Assembly: GCA_965222005.1 (NCBI GenBank) | Contig: OZ244935.1 | Coordinates: 434,001 to 498,000, forward strand | Source: CBDCTM01 sp965222005 | GTDB taxonomy: Bacteria; Bacteroidota; Bacteroidia; Chitinophagales; Saprospiraceae | Direction: 5' to 3' | Length of the DNA stretch: 64,000 nt | Shown: one piece after another, positions 36,965 to 46,800 of the stretch | Layout: every line of letters starts with the position of its first letter | Position numbering within the stretch: position 1 is the first letter of the stretch | Made by a program: the position numbers and the translations under genes | The notes under the pieces: model-generated | Databases searched by the model: none | Told to the model about the DNA's origin: nothing | The model's input: the letters and a program-made list of their open reading frames with translations, nothing else

Positions 36965-38503
36965 ATGACACACACCGCACACCAATATCAGGAGACAGCC
37001 TTGGTCCGATATATCAACCGGGTACATCCATGCTTCCTCACCTTTGCCACTCTGTGTCTTTGCTGCCTTTCCTATGTTCCCAAAGGCAATGAGGAGCAGT
37101 ATCTTCTGTACGCACGTCAACATTTTAATCCCACCTGGATAGCCGGCTCATTAATGGCCTCCGAATTTCCAGGCACCCGCTGGCTCTTCGAACTACTCTT
37201 TGGCTGGATGACGGATTGGCTGGGATTTGAAAAAACAATTTTTATTGGCAGGCTATTGAATTATATTCTGATGGCAATACCGCTGGGGGCCCTATTCCGC
37301 TTGCTCAAATTTTCCACTGCACAATTGCTCATAATCTTGGTGGTCTTCATTATTTCGGGCCAGCGATTTTTTGGCGGCGAATGGATTTTCGGCGATTTGG
37401 AAACAAAGATATTTGCCTATGTTTTTGTGTTTTGGGGGCTGTTAAAATTTCTAAAACGGGCATATTACAAAGCCTTTGGCTTCATCGTCCTTGCTACCTA
37501 TTTCCATATTTTGGTAGGAGGCTGGTTTGCCATTAGCTGCCTGCTGGCGCTGTTTTTTCAAAAAGCAAACTGGAAAAAAATCATTCAATTAGGCCTGTAT
37601 TATAGTATCCCGCTCATACCTTTTTTGATTTACCTGGGCAAACACATGCTTGCTGAATCGACTGATTTTGGGGAAGGGGTAAACCTGAATCACATTTATG
37701 TGTACTTCCGAAACCGGCATCATATTGGTCTTTTTTACAATCTCCAATATTTTTTTGAACAACATTTTGCAGGTGTTTTGGCTTCGGCCACTGCCTTTTT
37801 TGCCTATCTAAGGTTCGGCCCCTATCCTAACACTGTAGAATGGAAAACCATCAAATCGCTGATGCTGGTCATGTTGGGTATTGGGTTGTTTTTTGTGGGA
37901 GTAAGCCTGGCCGATTTTCTGTTTTTCAATCTTTCCGGAGGCTTTTTGCTGAAGTCGTATCCCTTTCGAATGCAGAGCCTTGCGTACTTGTTTTTTCTTA
38001 TGCTGACCCTCCGTTTCCTTTCCATTTATCCCAAAACCCGGCGACTTTGGCAGCAAGCACTTCCTATTCTGCTGATCGTGAGTATGATAAGCTTACTTAT
38101 AAAGTGTGGTTTAAACATAAGGGCAATGGCCAATTATCAACGTGACAGCGCCTACAATGAAGTCATCGATTTTATCAATAGCCATACGCCAAAGGCTGCT
38201 ACCCTTCTCGTTTTGAACAGCTCATCAACAGAAAGCCACCAGAATGAATTTGCTGTGGATCTGATGCGCCGGACAGCAAGAGAAAATTTTGTTCACTTTA
38301 AAGTAGTACCCAGCACGCCGGCCAAAATGTATGAGTGGTACCGGCGCCTGCAAATTGTTCAAGCCTTGAAAGAACAGCCGGCCCGCCTAAAAGAAGTTCG
38401 ACAACAATACTCCATTGATTATCTCCTGACAACAAAAAATCTTCACTTTGAAGAAGAGGAGGTGTTTGAAAATGAGCAGTTTAAGATTTACAAATTGCAT
38501 TAA
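36965..38503 (+). CDS. Multi-pass membrane protein, GT-C-like, unknown function
   Basis: The 512-residue protein has about ten to eleven membrane helices and a soluble C-terminal domain (about 400-512, beginning near YQRDSAYNEVIDFINSHTPK). An N-terminal loop with NEEQYLLYARQHFNP precedes helix 2. This plan (acidic external loop after helix 1, many helices, soluble tail) resembles GT-C-type glycosyltransferases or the DUF6798-like membrane proteins of Bacteroidota, but I see no decisive catalytic motif. The tail (FVHFKVVPSTPAKMYEWYRR) could be a ligand-binding domain. The gene is transcribed alone. Confidence 0.6.
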   Translation: MTHTAHQYQETALVRYINRVHPCFLTFATLCLCCLSYVPKGNEEQYLLYARQHFNPTWIAGSLMASEFPGTRWLFELLFGWMTDWLGFEKTIFIGRLLNYILMAIPLGALFRLLKFSTAQLLIILVVFIISGQRFFGGEWIFGDLETKIFAYVFVFWGLLKFLKRAYYKAFGFIVLATYFHILVGGWFAISCLLALFFQKANWKKIIQLGLYYSIPLIPFLIYLGKHMLAESTDFGEGVNLNHIYVYFRNRHHIGLFYNLQYFFEQHFAGVLASATAFFAYLRFGPYPNTVEWKTIKSLMLVMLGIGLFFVGVSLADFLFFNLSGGFLLKSYPFRMQSLAYLFFLMLTLRFLSIYPKTRRLWQQALPILLIVSMISLLIKCGLNIRAMANYQRDSAYNEVIDFINSHTPKAATLLVLNSSSTESHQNEFAVDLMRRTARENFVHFKVVPSTPAKMYEWYRRLQIVQALKEQPARLKEVRQQYSIDYLLTTKNLHFEEEEVFENEQFKIYKLH

Positions 38504-38743
38504 AGGCATCAAAAAGCTGGTCGGGTTATGGGGCCAAAGTACAGATGGCAGGTGTAGGGCCTAATCATTGGTGAGGCATTGATCCGATCACCTGTTATGA
38601 GCAAGAGCTGCGCCATTAGGATAAACGTGAATGGAACTATACTCAACGGTTAGTGCAAAGGGAGTAGCCCCGCATCGCATCATTCAAAAAATCCTCCCTT
38701 CAATTCTTGGAGGTTCCATAGAGTCTGATTTCCAAACAGATTT
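38504..38743. other. Intergenic region between convergent genes
   Basis: No gene is visible. The right part contains the terminator of the bestrophin gene; the rest has no recognisable feature. Confidence 0.4.
38686..38713 (-). terminator. Rho-independent terminator of the bestrophin gene
   Basis: CCTCC (38693-38697) and GGAGG (38709-38713) pair around an 11-base loop. On the minus strand the stem is followed by a run of six T (complement of 38686-38691). It lies about 30 bp past the bestrophin stop codon. Confidence 0.6.
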
Positions 38744-39805
38744 TTACATTTGCGTGTCATAAACAACAGGAAATTGCTTTGGGATTTCATCGTTCAATTC
38801 GCCTAAATTTTGCCGCAAATCAATTTCAATTCCTCTTGCTATGGTGGAAATTGGTACATCATTCGCCGAACCTTCAAATGGGTTTTCGCCCGTCCTGCCG
38901 ATTCTTTCCATGGTATGAAAAACCCATGCTACCACTACGTAAAAAGGAATAGCCAGCCAAATAAATAAACTTCCGATGGCGGGTTGAACGGCTCCAATTT
39001 CTTTGCCGATTTCAGCAAATTGGGGAACGATTGCCAGTGGCAATAACATTATGAAAACCCACATGAAGTAATGGTTAAGAGAAGCAAAATGTCGGGGATA
39101 TGGAAAATTCTTAATTCGCTCCGATTTGCCTTGCAGGGTGAACATTTCCTCCAGCACTCCCTCCAATTGTAAAAAGGAAAACTCCCAAATTATTCCTTTT
39201 TCTTTCAATCTTCTCAGGTGGTGAGATTGCAAATACAATAGTGCTGTTTGTTTATTGTTTTTGCTTGTCACATATTCCAAATCTTTTTCAGAAAGATAGG
39301 GTTTCAAATCATCTTCCAGGTTTGACACCCATTCTGGAGGATATATTACTTCGCTCCATTCCTTATTGGTTTTTTCTTCTACAATCGTTTCCCAGGGTTT
39401 TGATGTTCGCATGGCATGTCGTAAAGCAGTCATCCAACCAATGTGCCGGTAGGTAAGGGTCTTTATTTCGTGCCCTAATGCTTCATCCGACAATTTGGTG
39501 GAGGCGTATTCGTTTGTCACCATGTCCTGTAGGAACATCCCGAATGTTCGAGAAGTGTTGACGATGCCGCCCCAAATTTTCCTTGCTTCCCAGATTCTTC
39601 CATAAGCCGAGTTGTTTTGAAATCCAATCACAAAAGCTACTGCAGTACCAATTAACGCCAAAGGTGTCCACGGAATTTTTAGCCAGCCTAATTCAAAGAA
39701 ATAGTAAAATCCGACAACAACTGAAATAATTATAAAAAACAACAAGGTCTCGTAACGAGTCCATTTTACCATGTCGGTGGCTTTAAAAACTTTTTTCGTG
39801 TACAT
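38744..39805 (-). CDS. Bestrophin family (YneE-like) ion channel protein
   Basis: From the ATG at 39805 the protein has 353 residues. It shows the bestrophin/UPF0187 pattern: a helix pair near the start, IGTAVAFVIGFQNNSAYGRIWEARKIWGGIVN after helix 2, and a later pair with PFYVVVAWVFHTMERIGRTGENPFEG, the conserved NPFEG-containing motif. Bacterial homologues form pentameric channels (cation-selective in Klebsiella KpBest), so anion selectivity should not be assumed. An upstream ATG at 39844 adds 13 residues of doubtful value. A terminator lies downstream at 38686-38713. Confidence 0.88.
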   Translation of the reverse strand: MYTKKVFKATDMVKWTRYETLLFFIIISVVVGFYYFFELGWLKIPWTPLALIGTAVAFVIGFQNNSAYGRIWEARKIWGGIVNTSRTFGMFLQDMVTNEYASTKLSDEALGHEIKTLTYRHIGWMTALRHAMRTSKPWETIVEEKTNKEWSEVIYPPEWVSNLEDDLKPYLSEKDLEYVTSKNNKQTALLYLQSHHLRRLKEKGIIWEFSFLQLEGVLEEMFTLQGKSERIKNFPYPRHFASLNHYFMWVFIMLLPLAIVPQFAEIGKEIGAVQPAIGSLFIWLAIPFYVVVAWVFHTMERIGRTGENPFEGSANDVPISTIARGIEIDLRQNLGELNDEIPKQFPVVYDTQM

Positions 39806-39897
39806 ATATTTACAGTGTAAAATTTCGTCGAACAGCAATTCCAATAACTCCTTGAAGTTATAAGAATTTTACGAAATCTCTAGGAAGAAAATCGCCT

Positions 39898-41397
39898 TTA
39901 TTCCACCACATACTCATAGCAACCAATATCCGGCTCCGAGCCATCGCGCATCTCTCCGGCCAGGTCGAGCTGAATAGTAGGGATGAGCATGGCCTGCATC
40001 TCAGCGACGGATAGCGTGTCAAGGTGGTAATTATCCTCATCCACATCTTCGAACAAGGCATCACTCCGGCTGGCATTGATACAGTTGTTGCAATGGTCGA
40101 AAAAGTCAACGAAATCACCTTCGTCGTCCAATTCATCCACCGCCACGATACAGTGATCAAAACTATAGGTGAAGTTTGCTTCCGGCACTTTGGAAAAACT
40201 GATCTCGTCATTCCTTGAGCCAAATACAATGGTATTTTTAAAAGAAGTATTCAACCGAAAGGGACGATATTCGGTACAGAGCTGGTCAAGGCAAAGAGCA
40301 TTGCTCATACTGAGCGCTGAAGCATCCACCCCATAGCTGGCCATTGTGCAGTAGGTGAAATCGTAGTCGCCACCATACACAGCCTGGATTGCGCCCGCAC
40401 CATTGTTGAAAAACAAACTGTTTTCAGCACGTATGGTAGCATGAATACCGATCAGTCCGCTACTGGAAGTATTGTAGATCTGACAATTGCGGATGCTCAC
40501 CTCAGCGGAGGAGTCGGCAGCTATTCCAAAAGAACTGTTTTTAATAATAGTATGATTGAAAGCATTGTCGCGGCTGGTAGGATTGAGGATAATCCCATAC
40601 CATTGGCCGGCCACATCATCAAAATCTTCCTCCAGCCGATCTCCTTGAATGATGACGGGATTATCTACTGTGCCTTCTGTAATAATACGGGCACTGGGGC
40701 CGATGACGAGGCGACCATCATTGAAATATACCCGCAGAGAGTCCATCGGATCATCAGGATTGGACACAAAAGTGCCCTGCAAGCCGCCATGCACATATAT
40801 ACGGGTGCCGGCGGGGATGCGTAGCGTACATTCATCAATAGCTAATATACCGAAGATGACATAAGGACGTGGATCATCCCAAACCTCTTCACCAAATCCG
40901 CAAGTCAAGATACTCACTGTGCCAGCCGAAAACCGGTCGGGTAAGTAGTTGGCATTCTGGCCCCAGGCTTCGAGTAGCACTTTTTGGGTATTGCCATTGG
41001 TCATAAAAAGGAGCTCTTCTTCAATCACAAAGGGGCTGATGGAAAAATCCTGGTCGGGGTCAACGGTTACTTCGCCAAAGATGTAGAGGCTGTCATTGGC
41101 GGCTATCTCCACATCGCTGGCCTCTGCTGTAGGGATACCATCGATATTGAGCCGGAAGAAAGACTGGCTCCCCTCAGGCAGCAGAATTTTATCGATTTTC
41201 ACGGATTTGCTGTGGGTATTATACACTTTCAGAATACGCGTGGCCGAGCCGATGCTGGTGAATACAGTATCGAAAGTGAGGGTGTCGGTAGAAAATTCGA
41301 GTCGGACGTCGCTGCCGGTGAGGAAGTCGTCATTGGGAGTACAGGCGTATGCCAACAAGGCCAGGCAAAGGGAAAAATATAATAAGTCTTTCATCAA
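39898..41397 (-). CDS. Lipoprotein with a right-handed parallel beta-helix
   Basis: The 499-residue protein begins with a lipoprotein signal (LLAYAC, Cys19). Residues about 25-150 form a beta-sandwich-like region (VRLEFSTDTLTFDTVFTSIGSA), a pattern common in Bacteroidota surface lipoproteins. Residues about 195-460 look like a parallel beta-helix, with repeated turns such as NHTIIKNSSFGIAADSSAEVSIRNCQIYN (shown in part), NSLFFNNGAG and FKNTIVFGSRN. The tail ends in PDIGCYEY, typical of secreted beta-helix proteins with a choice-of-anchor-like end. The role is unknown; carbohydrate binding is a family-level guess. It is a single gene, divergent from the glycosyltransferase at 41622. Confidence 0.78.
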   Translation of the reverse strand: MMKDLLYFSLCLALLAYACTPNDDFLTGSDVRLEFSTDTLTFDTVFTSIGSATRILKVYNTHSKSVKIDKILLPEGSQSFFRLNIDGIPTAEASDVEIAANDSLYIFGEVTVDPDQDFSISPFVIEEELLFMTNGNTQKVLLEAWGQNANYLPDRFSAGTVSILTCGFGEEVWDDPRPYVIFGILAIDECTLRIPAGTRIYVHGGLQGTFVSNPDDPMDSLRVYFNDGRLVIGPSARIITEGTVDNPVIIQGDRLEEDFDDVAGQWYGIILNPTSRDNAFNHTIIKNSSFGIAADSSAEVSIRNCQIYNTSSSGLIGIHATIRAENSLFFNNGAGAIQAVYGGDYDFTYCTMASYGVDASALSMSNALCLDQLCTEYRPFRLNTSFKNTIVFGSRNDEISFSKVPEANFTYSFDHCIVAVDELDDEGDFVDFFDHCNNCINASRSDALFEDVDEDNYHLDTLSVAEMQAMLIPTIQLDLAGEMRDGSEPDIGCYEYVVE

Positions 41398-41621
41398 ATG
41401 TGTATTGGATATACTTTTCAGTCAGCAAATGTAGTCAATTTAGCAGCTTCCTGCTTTGGGATAGTTCGTGCTCTTTGTGATTCGCTTTCGGCAGGCATTC
41501 GAATCACTTGTATAATACATAACGACACTTTTGGAAAATGTTTGCGTTGCAATTGTCATATTCAATACAGTGCTATTGTGCTGTTTTGTGGTATTTTTGC
41601 CAAAGCTTTACCCACAGTTTT

Positions 41622-42320
41622 ATGCCTCAAGCAGTCATCGACGTCATCATACCCGCCTTCAACGAGGAGAAGTCGATAGGATTAGTGTTGGCTGATATAC
41701 CGATGAGCAGGGTTCGGCAGGTGCTGGTTTGTAATAATGCCAGTACCGATCGCACTGCCGCTGTGGCTGAAAAGGCGGGTGCGTTGGTACTCCAACAGCC
41801 CCGAAAAGGTTACGGAAGTGCCTGCCTCAAAGGCATTGAGTATTTGAAAAGTATGGAAAGGAGTCAGCGGCCGGAGATTGTCGTTTTTATGGATGGCGAC
41901 TATTCCGACTATCCGCAGGAGCTGCCAGGCTTGGTCCAACCCATCCTTGAGCAGGCTTGTGATTTGGTGATTGGCTCCAGAGCGCTGGGCAATCTGGAAC
42001 CGGGTGCCATGCAGCCCCAGCAAATATTTGGCAACTGGCTGGCTACTAATTTGATTCGCCTGTTCTACAAATACCACTTCACCGACCTTGGTCCCTTTCG
42101 GGCTATCAAATTTGACAAGCTGCTGGAAATTGACATGCAAGACCCCGACTTTGGCTGGACGGTGGAAATGCAAGTGAAGGCAGCAAAATTTGGCTTGAAA
42201 TGTAAAGAGGTGCCGGTGAGCTATCGCAGGCGGGTGGGAATATCAAAGGTGTCGGGTACTTTGAAGGGAACCCTGCTGGCCGGATACAAGATATTGTGGA
42301 CGATATTTAAATTATTGTAG
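41622..42320 (+). CDS. Family 2 glycosyltransferase (dolichyl-phosphate-mannose-synthase-like)
   Basis: From the ATG at 41622 the protein has 232 residues, beginning MPQAVIDVIIPAFNEEKS, the classic GT2 N-terminus. The metal-binding segment is VVFMDGDYSDYPQE, followed by LVIGSRALG and the acceptor-side TDLGPFRAIK and FGWTVEMQVKA. These match the DPM1/GtrB-like clade, which makes polyprenyl-phosphate sugars or transfers sugars in the cytoplasm. There is no membrane helix pair, so it is the soluble type. A TATTTTTG element at 41592-41599 leaves a leader of about 15-20 nt before this ATG and supports it over an upstream ATG at 41538. A second GT2 gene follows after 58 bp. Confidence 0.85.
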   Translation: MPQAVIDVIIPAFNEEKSIGLVLADIPMSRVRQVLVCNNASTDRTAAVAEKAGALVLQQPRKGYGSACLKGIEYLKSMERSQRPEIVVFMDGDYSDYPQELPGLVQPILEQACDLVIGSRALGNLEPGAMQPQQIFGNWLATNLIRLFYKYHFTDLGPFRAIKFDKLLEIDMQDPDFGWTVEMQVKAAKFGLKCKEVPVSYRRRVGISKVSGTLKGTLLAGYKILWTIFKLL

Positions 42321-42378
42321 TTGTACAGACCTGGAGACAGCAGACTGTCTGACTTTAAAATTTTAGACGTATTACGAA

Positions 42379-43857
42379 ATGGCACTAATTGTTTTGATCA
42401 TATACTGTGTAGCTCTGCTGTACATCATACTTTACTGCTTGTTGCAATTTCACTTGTTGTACTACTACCAACGGCATCGCAGCATGCCTTTGCCTGCCCC
42501 AACGCCACTCCCCCACACCGATAATGCCTTGCCTCTGGTGACTATCCAGCTTCCAATATTCAATGAACTTTATGTAGTTGAACGCCTGATCGACAACATT
42601 ACCAGCATCGATTATCCCCGCAACCGGATGGAGATACAGGTACTGGATGATTCCACCGACGAAACCTTGAATATTTCCAGGCGAAAGGTAGCAGAATACC
42701 AACAGCGGGGATACAATATAGAGCTGTTGCATCGTACCGATCGGACCGGCTACAAAGCGGGGGCCTTGAAAGCTGCACTCCCCCATGCCCGGGGTAAGTT
42801 CGTAGCTATCTTTGATGCCGATTTTTTGCCAAGGCCCGACTTCCTCAAAGGAACCATTCCGTACTTTTTGGCCAATCAAAAAGTGGGCGTTGTACAGACC
42901 CGATGGGAGCATATCAATGAAAATTACAGCATGCTGACACGCTTGCAGGCGATGCAACTCAACGTACATTTTACAGTAGAGCAGCAAGGCCGAAAAGCCG
43001 GCAATTGCCTGCTACAATTTAATGGCACCGCAGGTATTTGGCGCCGCAGCACTATTGAGGATGCCGGAGGCTGGGAGGCCGACACCCTTACTGAAGACCT
43101 CGACCTGAGTTATCGGGCGCAGCTGCGCGGCTGGGAAATCGTGTACCTGGAGGGCTTTGCCTCACCAGCCGAATTGCCAGCGGAGATCAACGGCCTCAAG
43201 TCGCAGCAATTCCGTTGGATGAAGGGCGGAGCAGAAAATGCCCGCAAGCTGTTGCCTACTATTTGGCGCAGCGAACTGAGTTTGAGGCAAAAGATACATG
43301 CCAGCGGACATTTGCTGGCCAGCGGAGTATTTGTATTCATTTTCATAGCTGGCGTATTCAGCGTGCCGCTGATCTTTGCCATCCAGGAGTTGAGTGTTTC
43401 CACCCAATACTTCTGGCTCTTTTTTGTGGGCCTTTTTTCCATCATTGCTGTGTATTATACGGGCAATGTACAGGCGGAATTTAACAAAGGGAATTATATA
43501 AAAGTACTTGTCAAATTCTTGTTGATCTTTCCTGTTTTTTTGGCCTTGTCGATGGGACTCTCTTTGCACAATACAGTAGCTGTGATTCAGGGTTACATGG
43601 GTAAGCGCAGCCCTTTCATACGCACACCCAAATTCAATATCCAGGGCATCCGGGATTCATTCAAAAACCGAAAATACCTCACCCGCCGCATATCGTGGAC
43701 TACCATCATGGAGGGCTTTATGTTTCTTTATTTTTGCAGCGCTTTGGCGGGGGGTATGTACCTCGGCAACAATCCGTTTATGATTTTTCATCTGATGATG
43801 GCCATTGGGTTCGGTGGTATTTTTTTCTATTCGGTTCGTCATCTGGCTATCAGATAA
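42379..43857 (+). CDS. Membrane-bound family 2 glycosyltransferase (cellulose-synthase-like)
   Basis: The 492-residue protein has one N-terminal helix (about 2-25), a cytosolic GT2 domain and a C-terminal membrane region of about four helices (about 310-490). Catalytic motifs are in order: DDSTDE, FDADFLPRPDF (metal site), TEDLDLSYRAQLRGW (base) and QQFRWMKGG (QxxRW, about 276-280). This is the processive BcsA/CESA-like layout, but closest to beta-mannan or glucan synthase-like members of unknown product. No PilZ domain is present. It likely works with the adjacent GT2 and perhaps the mannosyltransferase-like gene beyond the repeat array. A weak stem with a T-run follows the stop codon at about 43861-43897. 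Confidence 0.88.
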   Translation: MALIVLIIYCVALLYIILYCLLQFHLLYYYQRHRSMPLPAPTPLPHTDNALPLVTIQLPIFNELYVVERLIDNITSIDYPRNRMEIQVLDDSTDETLNISRRKVAEYQQRGYNIELLHRTDRTGYKAGALKAALPHARGKFVAIFDADFLPRPDFLKGTIPYFLANQKVGVVQTRWEHINENYSMLTRLQAMQLNVHFTVEQQGRKAGNCLLQFNGTAGIWRRSTIEDAGGWEADTLTEDLDLSYRAQLRGWEIVYLEGFASPAELPAEINGLKSQQFRWMKGGAENARKLLPTIWRSELSLRQKIHASGHLLASGVFVFIFIAGVFSVPLIFAIQELSVSTQYFWLFFVGLFSIIAVYYTGNVQAEFNKGNYIKVLVKFLLIFPVFLALSMGLSLHNTVAVIQGYMGKRSPFIRTPKFNIQGIRDSFKNRKYLTRRISWTTIMEGFMFLYFCSALAGGMYLGNNPFMIFHLMMAIGFGGIFFYSVRHLAIR

Positions 43858-43892
43858 TTGGAAGCAAATAGTTGACAATAGGCTTCTTTATT

Positions 43893-46800
43893 TTTTTGCC
43901 GCTGTAGGGAAAAAGTAACAGAAGGTTTTTGTAAAACCCTGCCGCCAAATTTATTCCGAAGCAATCGCAGAAGTAAATGAACCTTTCTTTGTTCTTTTTG
44001 GCGGCAGAGAAAAGACTTTATGCCTTTTGCCTGCCGGCAGCCTTCTTTGTCTTCCTGCCCGTCCGCAGGCGGGGATACAAAGAAGCAAAAATCAAGGCTG
44101 AACCTGGTCGGGCTAAAGGGCATTTCCATTCCATTGCACCAAATAAACTCGCCTTGAGGTCCTCTGCTTAGTTTAGCCCTCCTGGGTTACTGTGGTACTG
44201 ACTTTGATTTGAACTTCGGTTTGGCTCAAGCAGTATTTGCTGCGGCCATTGCATTTCAATGCCCTTTTTAACGCCAGCCCAGCTTATGCCGGAAGATTGG
44301 CGAGGCTGGGGGGTGGGTGGGTGGCACAATTAGTCAGCCGGGGCATTCCGCCTTACAGCATTTTCGTAAAGAAAAAGGGGCTTTGCGAGGCCTAAAGAGC
44401 AACCCACGAATAATCCGTCAAGGGAGAAAGTGGTGAAAAGCCGGTGGCTGCGCTGACCTACTGACGCATAGAAACGGCCCCAACATTGAAGGCGGATTAT
44501 GGCTTGGGTTGTGGGCGGCTAGCAGCACCATTTTTAGGAAATGATGTAGAGCGGCGGCGCTTTTTGGTTACTTTTTGCCGCTGTAGGGAAAAAGTAACAG
44601 AAGGTTTTTGTAAAACCCTGCCGCCAAATTTATTCCGAAGCAATCGCAGAAGTAAATGAACCTTTCTTTGTTCTTTTTGGCGGCAGAGAAAAGACTTTAT
44701 GCCTTTTGCCTGCCGGCAGCCTTCTTTGTCTTCCTGCCCGTCCGCAGGCGGGGATACAAAGAAGCAAAAATCAAGGCTGAACCTGGTCGGGCTAAAGGGC
44801 ATTTCCATTCCATTGCACCAAATAAACTCGCCTTGAGGTCCTCTGCTTAGTTTAGCCCTCCTGGGTTACTGTGGTACTGACTTTGATTTGAACTTCGGTT
44901 TGGCTCAAGCAGTATTTGCTGCGGCCATTGCATTTCAATGCCCTTTTTAACGCCAGCCCAGCTTATGCCGGAAGATTGGCGAGGCTGGGGGGTGGGTGGG
45001 TGGCACAATTAGTCAGCCGGGGCATTCCGCCTTACAGCATTTTCGTAAAGAAAAAGGGGCTTTGCGAGGCCTAAAGAGCAACCCACGAATAATCCGTCAA
45101 GGGAGAAAGTGGTGAAAAGCCGGTGGCTGCGCTGACCTACTGACGCATAGAAACGGCCCCAACATTGAAGGCGGATTATGGCTTGGGTTGTGGGCGGCTA
45201 GCAGCACCATTTTTAGGAAATGATGTAGAGCGGCGGCGCTTTTTGGTTACTTTTTGCCGCTGTAGGGAAAAAGTAACAGAAGGTTTTTGTAAAACCCTGC
45301 CGCCAAATTTATTCCGAAGCAATCGCAGAAGTAAATGAACCTTTCTTTGTTCTTTTTGGCGGCAGAGAAAAGACTTTATGCCTTTTGCCTGCCGGCAGCC
45401 TTCTTTGTCTTCCTGCCCGTCCGCAGGCGGGGATACAAAGAAGCAAAAATCAAGGCTGAACCTGGTCGGGCTAAAGGGCATTTCCATTCCATTGCACCAA
45501 ATAAACTCGCCTTGAGGTCCTCTGCTTAGTTTAGCCCTCCTGGGTTACTGTGGTACTGACTTTGATTTGAACTTCGGTTTGGCTCAAGCAGTATTTGCTG
45601 CGGCCATTGCATTTCAATGCCCTTTTTAACGCCAGCCCAGCTTATGCCGGAAGATTGGCGAGGCTGGGGGGTGGGTGGGTGGCACAATTAGTCAGCCGGG
45701 GCATTCCGCCTTACAGCATTTTCGTAAAGAAAAAGGGGCTTTGCGAGGCCTAAAGAGCAACCCACGAATAATCCGTCAAGGGAGAAAGTGGTGAAAAGCC
45801 GGTGGCTGCGCTGACCTACTGACGCATAGAAACGGCCCCAACATTGAAGGCGGATTATGGCTTGGGTTGTGGGCGGCTAGCAGCACCATTTTTAGGAAAT
45901 GATGTAGAGCGGCGGCGCTTTTTGGTTACTTTTTGCCGCTGTAGGGAAAAAGTAACAGAAGGTTTTTGTAAAACCCTGCCGCCAAATTTATTCCGAAGCA
46001 ATCGCAGAAGTAAATGAACCTTTCTTTGTTCTTTTTGGCGGCAGAGAAAAGACTTTATGCCTTTTGCCTGCCGGCAGCCTTCTTTGTCTTCCTGCCCGTC
46101 CGCAGGCGGGGATACAAAGAAGCAAAAATCAAGGCTGAACCTGGTCGGGCTAAAGGGCATTTCCATTCCATTGCACCAAATAAACTCGCCTTGAGGTCCT
46201 CTGCTTAGTTTAGCCCTCCTGGGTTACTGTGGTACTGACTTTGATTTGAACTTCGGTTTGGCTCAAGCAGTATTTGCTGCGGCCATTGCATTTCAATGCC
46301 CTTTTTAACGCCAGCCCAGCTTATGCCGGAAGATTGGCGAGGCTGGGGGGTGGGTGGGTGGCACAATTAGTCAGCCGGGGCATTCCGCCTTACAGCATTT
46401 TCGTAAAGAAAAAGGGGCTTTGCGAGGCCTAAAGAGCAACCCACGAATAATCCGTCAAGGGAGAAAGTGGTGAAAAGCCGGTGGCTGCGCTGACCTACTG
46501 ACGCATAGAAACGGCCCCAACATTGAAGGCGGATTATGGCTTGGGTTGTGGCGGCTAGCAGCACCATTTTTAGGAAATGATGTAGAGCGGCGGCGCTTTT
46601 TGGTTACTTTTTGCCGCTGTAGGGAAAAAGTAACAGAAGGTTTTTGTAAAACCCTGCCGCCAAATTTATTCCGAAGCAATCGCAGAAGTAAATGAACCTT
46701 TCTTTGTTCTTTTTGGCGGCAGAGAAAAGACTTTATGTAATTGCCTGCCGGCAGCCTTCTTTGTCTTCCTGCCCGTCCGCAGGCGGGGATACAAAGAAGC

